Assembly: GCA_902805535.1 (NCBI GenBank)
Contig: CADCTN010000122.1
Span: 1 to 39,691 of the forward strand
Direction: 5' to 3'
Length of the DNA stretch: 39,691 nt
Source: an uncultured Blastococcus sp.
Lineage (GTDB): Bacteria; Actinomycetota; Actinomycetes; Mycobacteriales; Geodermatophilaceae
Shown here: piece after piece, positions 37,290-39,691 of the stretch
Layout of the letters: every line of letters starts with the position of its first letter
How positions within the stretch are numbered: position 1 is the stretch's first letter
Notes under the pieces: model-generated
What the model saw: the letters and a program-made list of their open reading frames with translations, nothing else
What the model was told of the DNA's origin: nothing
Database searches by the model: none
Program-made: the position numbers and the translations under genes

Positions 37290-38096
37290 CAGACCGTCGG
37301 GGAGCAGGCCGGCCAGCCGGCGGACGGCGCGGTGCTGCAGCGCCTTGATGGCCCCGTCGCGCTTGCCCATGACCTCGGCGGTCTCGGCCACCGAGAGCCC
37401 GTGCAGGAAGCGCAGGGCGAGGCATTCCTGCTGCTCGGGGCCCAGTTTGCGCATGCACTCGACCAGTTCGACGTTGGTCAGCTTCTGGACCACCGCGTCC
37501 TCGGGGCCGTCGGTGGCGGTGTCGGCGTCCCGCATGTCCGCCGTGGCCACCTCCAGCCGGTACCGGCTGCTCTTCACGTGGTCGTAGACGATGTTGCGGG
37601 CGATGGTGATCAGCCACGCGCCGACGTCGCGGCCCTGGAAGGACAGCGAGTCGATCCGGCGCAGCGCACGGACGAAGGTCTCGCTGGTCACGTCCTCGGC
37701 GGTGGTGCGGTCCCCGACGCGGTGGTAGACGTAGCGGTGGACCATGCCGACGTAGTGGTCGTAGAGCCGGCCGAACGCCTCGGCGTCGCCGTCCTGGGCG
37801 CGGCGCACCAGCTCCCAGACGTCGGGACCGTCGTCCGGCGGCGGGGGCGGCTGCACGTCCACGGGGACGCCGAGGACCTCCGTGGACCTGTCCTCGAGCG
37901 CCTCCAGCGCCACGTTGCCGTGCTCGGTGGGACCGGAGGCGGGCGCGGGCACCTCTGCGGTGCTCGGCCGGGGGCGGGGCGAGGGGCGCTCGACCGCGGC
38001 GATCTCCGAGCGCATCTCCGAGCGCGGCGCCGGCGCCGGACCCGCCGCCGGATCGGCCGCCGGCCGTCCGGTGTCCAGCGGGCGGGGAGGTGCCAT
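37284..38096 (-). CDS. BldN-like ECF sigma factor with N-terminal extension
   Basis: The 270-aa product is an ECF-type sigma factor. Region 2 (about residues 92-165) has DVWELVRRAQDGDAEAFGRL, YDHYVGMVHRYVYHRVGDRT, then AEDVTSETFVRALRRI and WLITIARNIVYDH. Region 4 (about 210-265) has LGPEQQECLALRFLHGLSVA, ETAEVMGKRDGAIKALQHRA. About 90 Pro/Ala/Arg-rich residues precede region 2, similar in length to the pro-sequence of Streptomyces BldN (about 86 residues), which is cut off to activate it. ATG 38096 follows GGAGG by 12 nt; ATG 38162 and GTG 38192 are longer options. The pairing with the downstream DUF5667 protein supports the BldN call. Confidence 0.85.
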   Translation of the reverse strand: MAPPRPLDTGRPAADPAAGPAPAPRSEMRSEIAAVERPSPRPRPSTAEVPAPASGPTEHGNVALEALEDRSTEVLGVPVDVQPPPPPDDGPDVWELVRRAQDGDAEAFGRLYDHYVGMVHRYVYHRVGDRTTAEDVTSETFVRALRRIDSLSFQGRDVGAWLITIARNIVYDHVKSSRYRLEVATADMRDADTATDGPEDAVVQKLTNVELVECMRKLGPEQQECLALRFLHGLSVAETAEVMGKRDGAIKALQHRAVRRLAGLLPDGLR

Positions 38097-38245
38097 GCCG
38101 GGTTCGGACCTCCTCGTCGACCCGCCTCGCGTGCTGCGGGGCGGCCCCCATGGTGACAACATCGCCCCGACCCGTCCACGCGACCTCGTCACGGGAGCGG
38201 CGCGGTGTCACCCGGGAGGGGGCCGGACAGGGGTCGGACGGAGAC

Positions 38246-38250
38246 GGAGG
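38246..38250 (+). promoter_or_regulatory. Shine-Dalgarno GGAGG of the acyl-CoA synthetase gene
   Basis: GGAGG lies 7 nt before GTG 38258 and favours this start over ATG 38279, seven codons further on. Confidence 0.6.
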
Positions 38251-38257
38251 AGAGGTC

Positions 38258-39691
38258 GTGGCAGCAGCCGGCACGTCCATGTCGTCGCTGGTGCGGGAGG
38301 CGGCGCAGCGCCGTCCGGACGCACCGGCCGTCGTCGACGGCGAGCGGCGGCTGACCTGGGGCGAGCTCGACGCGCTCGTCGACCGGACCGCCGCCGGCTA
38401 CGCCGCCTCGGGTCTGACCTCCGGCGACCGCGTCGCGGTGCAGCTGCCCAACGGGATCGCCTGGCTGCGCGCGGTGCTCGGTGCCCTGCGCGCCGGGCTG
38501 GTCGTGGTGCCGGTCAACACCGCCTTCACCGATCCCGAGCTCGAGCACGTCCTCGGCGACTCCGGTGCCGGTCTGCTCGTCGTCGAGGAGGAGCGCCCAC
38601 CCGTGGGCGGGGTGCCGGTCTGCGCCGGTCCCCCGGACGGCGACGGTGAGGCGCCGGCCGTGGACGACGACCCCGCGGCGCTGGCCTTCCTCGCCTACAC
38701 CAGCGGCACGACCGGCCGGCCGCGCGGCGCCATGCTGACCTCCGGCGCGCTGCGGGCCAACCAGGAGCAGTGCCTGGCCCTGGACCCGCCGCCGGTCCGG
38801 GCCGACGACCGGGTGCTGATCGTGCTGCCGCTCTTCCACGTCTACGGCCTGAACGCCGGCTTCGGCCTGGTGGCCGCCACCGGCGCCTGCGCGGTCCTCC
38901 AGCGCTCCTTCGACCCGGCAGGGACGCTCGCGCTCATGACCGAGGAGCAGGTCACCGCCGTCCCGGGCGCGCCGCCGATGTACCAGGCCTGGCTCGCCGC
39001 GGCGGAGGCCTCCGGCAGCGAGGACGACCTGCGCCGCGCCTTCGCCACGGTCCGGCAGGCCTCCTCCGGTGCCGCACCGCTGCCGGCCGAGATCTGGACG
39101 GGCATGCGCGACCGCGCGGGGGTGACGGTGTGGGAGGGCTACGGCCTCACCGAGGCCGCCCCGGTCGTGGCCAGCACCCTGGCGACCGGCCGGGCCAAGC
39201 CGCGGTGCATCGGCGGACCGCTGCCCGGCGTCGAGGTGGAGCTGCGCGACACCGCCGACACCGCCGGGGCGACCGACGGCGGCTCCTCGGCGCGGCCGGT
39301 CGAGGACGGTCCGGGGGAGGTCTGGGTCCGCGGGCCCAACCTGTTCTCCGGCTACTGGCCCGACGGCGCCGACGGCCCCGACGCCGACGGCTGGCTGGGC
39401 ACCGGTGACCTCGCCTACCGCGACGAGGACGAGGACCTGCACCTGGTCGACCGGCGCAGCGACCTGGTGCTGGTCAGCGGCTTCAACGTCTACCCGGCCG
39501 AGGTGGAGCGGGTGCTGGACCTCCACCCGGCGGTGCTCGAGAGCGCCGTCATCGGCGTGCCGGACGCGCGCACCGGAGCCGCGGTGCGCGCGGTCGTCGT
39601 CCTGAGGGAGGGGGAGCGGGTCACCGCCGACGAGTTGCGGGCGCACGCCGCGAGCTCCCTGGCCCGCTACAAGGTGCCCACCTCGGTGCAG
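38258..39691 (+). CDS. AMP-dependent acyl-CoA synthetase/ligase, C-terminus cut by window
   Basis: The 478 codons present encode an ANL-superfamily enzyme that activates a carboxylic acid as an acyl-AMP and transfers it to CoA. The motifs are LAYTSGTTGRPRGAML (P-loop A3), LPLFHVYGLNAGFGLV, VWEGYGLTEAAPVV (A5) and GWLGTGDLAYRDEDEDLHLV then DRRSDLVLVSGFNVYPAEVE (A7/A8 hinge). The frame ends at SLARYKVPTSVQ, just before the C-terminal catalytic lysine. The pattern suggests a medium- or long-chain fatty acid or related acid, but I cannot be specific. It diverges from the sigma gene, with about 160 bp between starts. Confidence 0.92.
   Translation, partial: MAAAGTSMSSLVREAAQRRPDAPAVVDGERRLTWGELDALVDRTAAGYAASGLTSGDRVAVQLPNGIAWLRAVLGALRAGLVVVPVNTAFTDPELEHVLGDSGAGLLVVEEERPPVGGVPVCAGPPDGDGEAPAVDDDPAALAFLAYTSGTTGRPRGAMLTSGALRANQEQCLALDPPPVRADDRVLIVLPLFHVYGLNAGFGLVAATGACAVLQRSFDPAGTLALMTEEQVTAVPGAPPMYQAWLAAAEASGSEDDLRRAFATVRQASSGAAPLPAEIWTGMRDRAGVTVWEGYGLTEAAPVVASTLATGRAKPRCIGGPLPGVEVELRDTADTAGATDGGSSARPVEDGPGEVWVRGPNLFSGYWPDGADGPDADGWLGTGDLAYRDEDEDLHLVDRRSDLVLVSGFNVYPAEVERVLDLHPAVLESAVIGVPDARTGAAVRAVVVLREGERVTADELRAHAASSLARYKVPTSVQ

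Noticed and set aside
1-39691. CRISPR arrays, tRNA/rRNA genes, prophage or insertion sequences
   Set aside because: I looked for regularly spaced repeats, cloverleaf-like sequences, integrases and transposases and saw none. The HNH-DUF222 gene alone is not evidence of a mobile element.

Overview
The window is very GC-rich bacterial DNA, packed with short-spaced or overlapping genes. Gene content and order place it in the Actinomycetota. The mycothiol gene mshA, senX3-regX3, HbhA-like and DUF2516 genes, an Rv0500A-type HTH gene followed by bS22, and BldN/RsbN- and RsiG-like regulators are all actinobacterial. I lean towards a Geodermatophilaceae-like organism (Blastococcus, Geodermatophilus, Modestobacter), but that is inference. 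No tRNA, rRNA, CRISPR array, insertion sequence or prophage was seen. The two ends are truncated genes: a TetR regulator on the left and an acyl-CoA synthetase on the right.

Layout. (1) 1-5949 is accessory: a TetR regulator and FAD oxidase on the minus strand, divergent from an SDR epimerase with repeated palindromic operators, then a 34-aa membrane peptide, a nitrobindin-like protein and a DUF885 metallopeptidase in one overlapping string, facing an orphan protein. (2) 6346-11841: nhaA divergent from a Fur-family gene, ygfZ, a BKACE enzyme, an RsiG-like c-di-GMP anti-sigma protein and asparaginase II. (3) 11929-13945: XRE regulator, HbhA-like, DUF2516 and PspC genes, in the order of mycobacterial Rv0474-Rv0476. 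(4) 14050-17953: two SAM methyltransferase-fold proteins around a DUF222-HNH endonuclease with a LexA-type box at its start. (5) 17988-25682: murB, SDR, mshA, ybjN, a small membrane protein, gpmA, phoU and senX3-regX3, matching the Rv0482-Rv0491 neighbourhood. (6) 25698-28006: DUF3072, zinc-ribbon, GlxA-type regulator and a Cys-rich protein. (7) 28096-34920: ppx/gppA, membrane protein, DJ-1 family, a shortened proline-dehydrogenase-like protein, proC, Rv0500A-like HTH, bS22, epimerase and acyltransferase, matching Rv0496-Rv0502. (8) 34979-38096: HAD phosphatase and a BldN-like sigma factor with an RsbN-like anti-sigma factor. (9) 38258-end: acyl-CoA synthetase.

Common threads. Many genes carry a TAnnnT or CAnnnT -10 hexamer ending only 6-8 nt before the start codon, which predicts leaderless mRNAs and fixes many starts. 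Within operons, genes join by ATGA or GTGA stop/start overlaps, and two genes appear to start at CTG in a CTGA overlap. Short tandem duplications sit at several gene borders. The most unusual is a 17-bp repeat between the sigma and anti-sigma genes. It builds a ladder of tiny ORFs, each joined to the next by ATGA. Three nodes related to the Streptomyces developmental network (RsiG, a BldC-type HTH protein, BldN/RsbN) lie within 30 kb.
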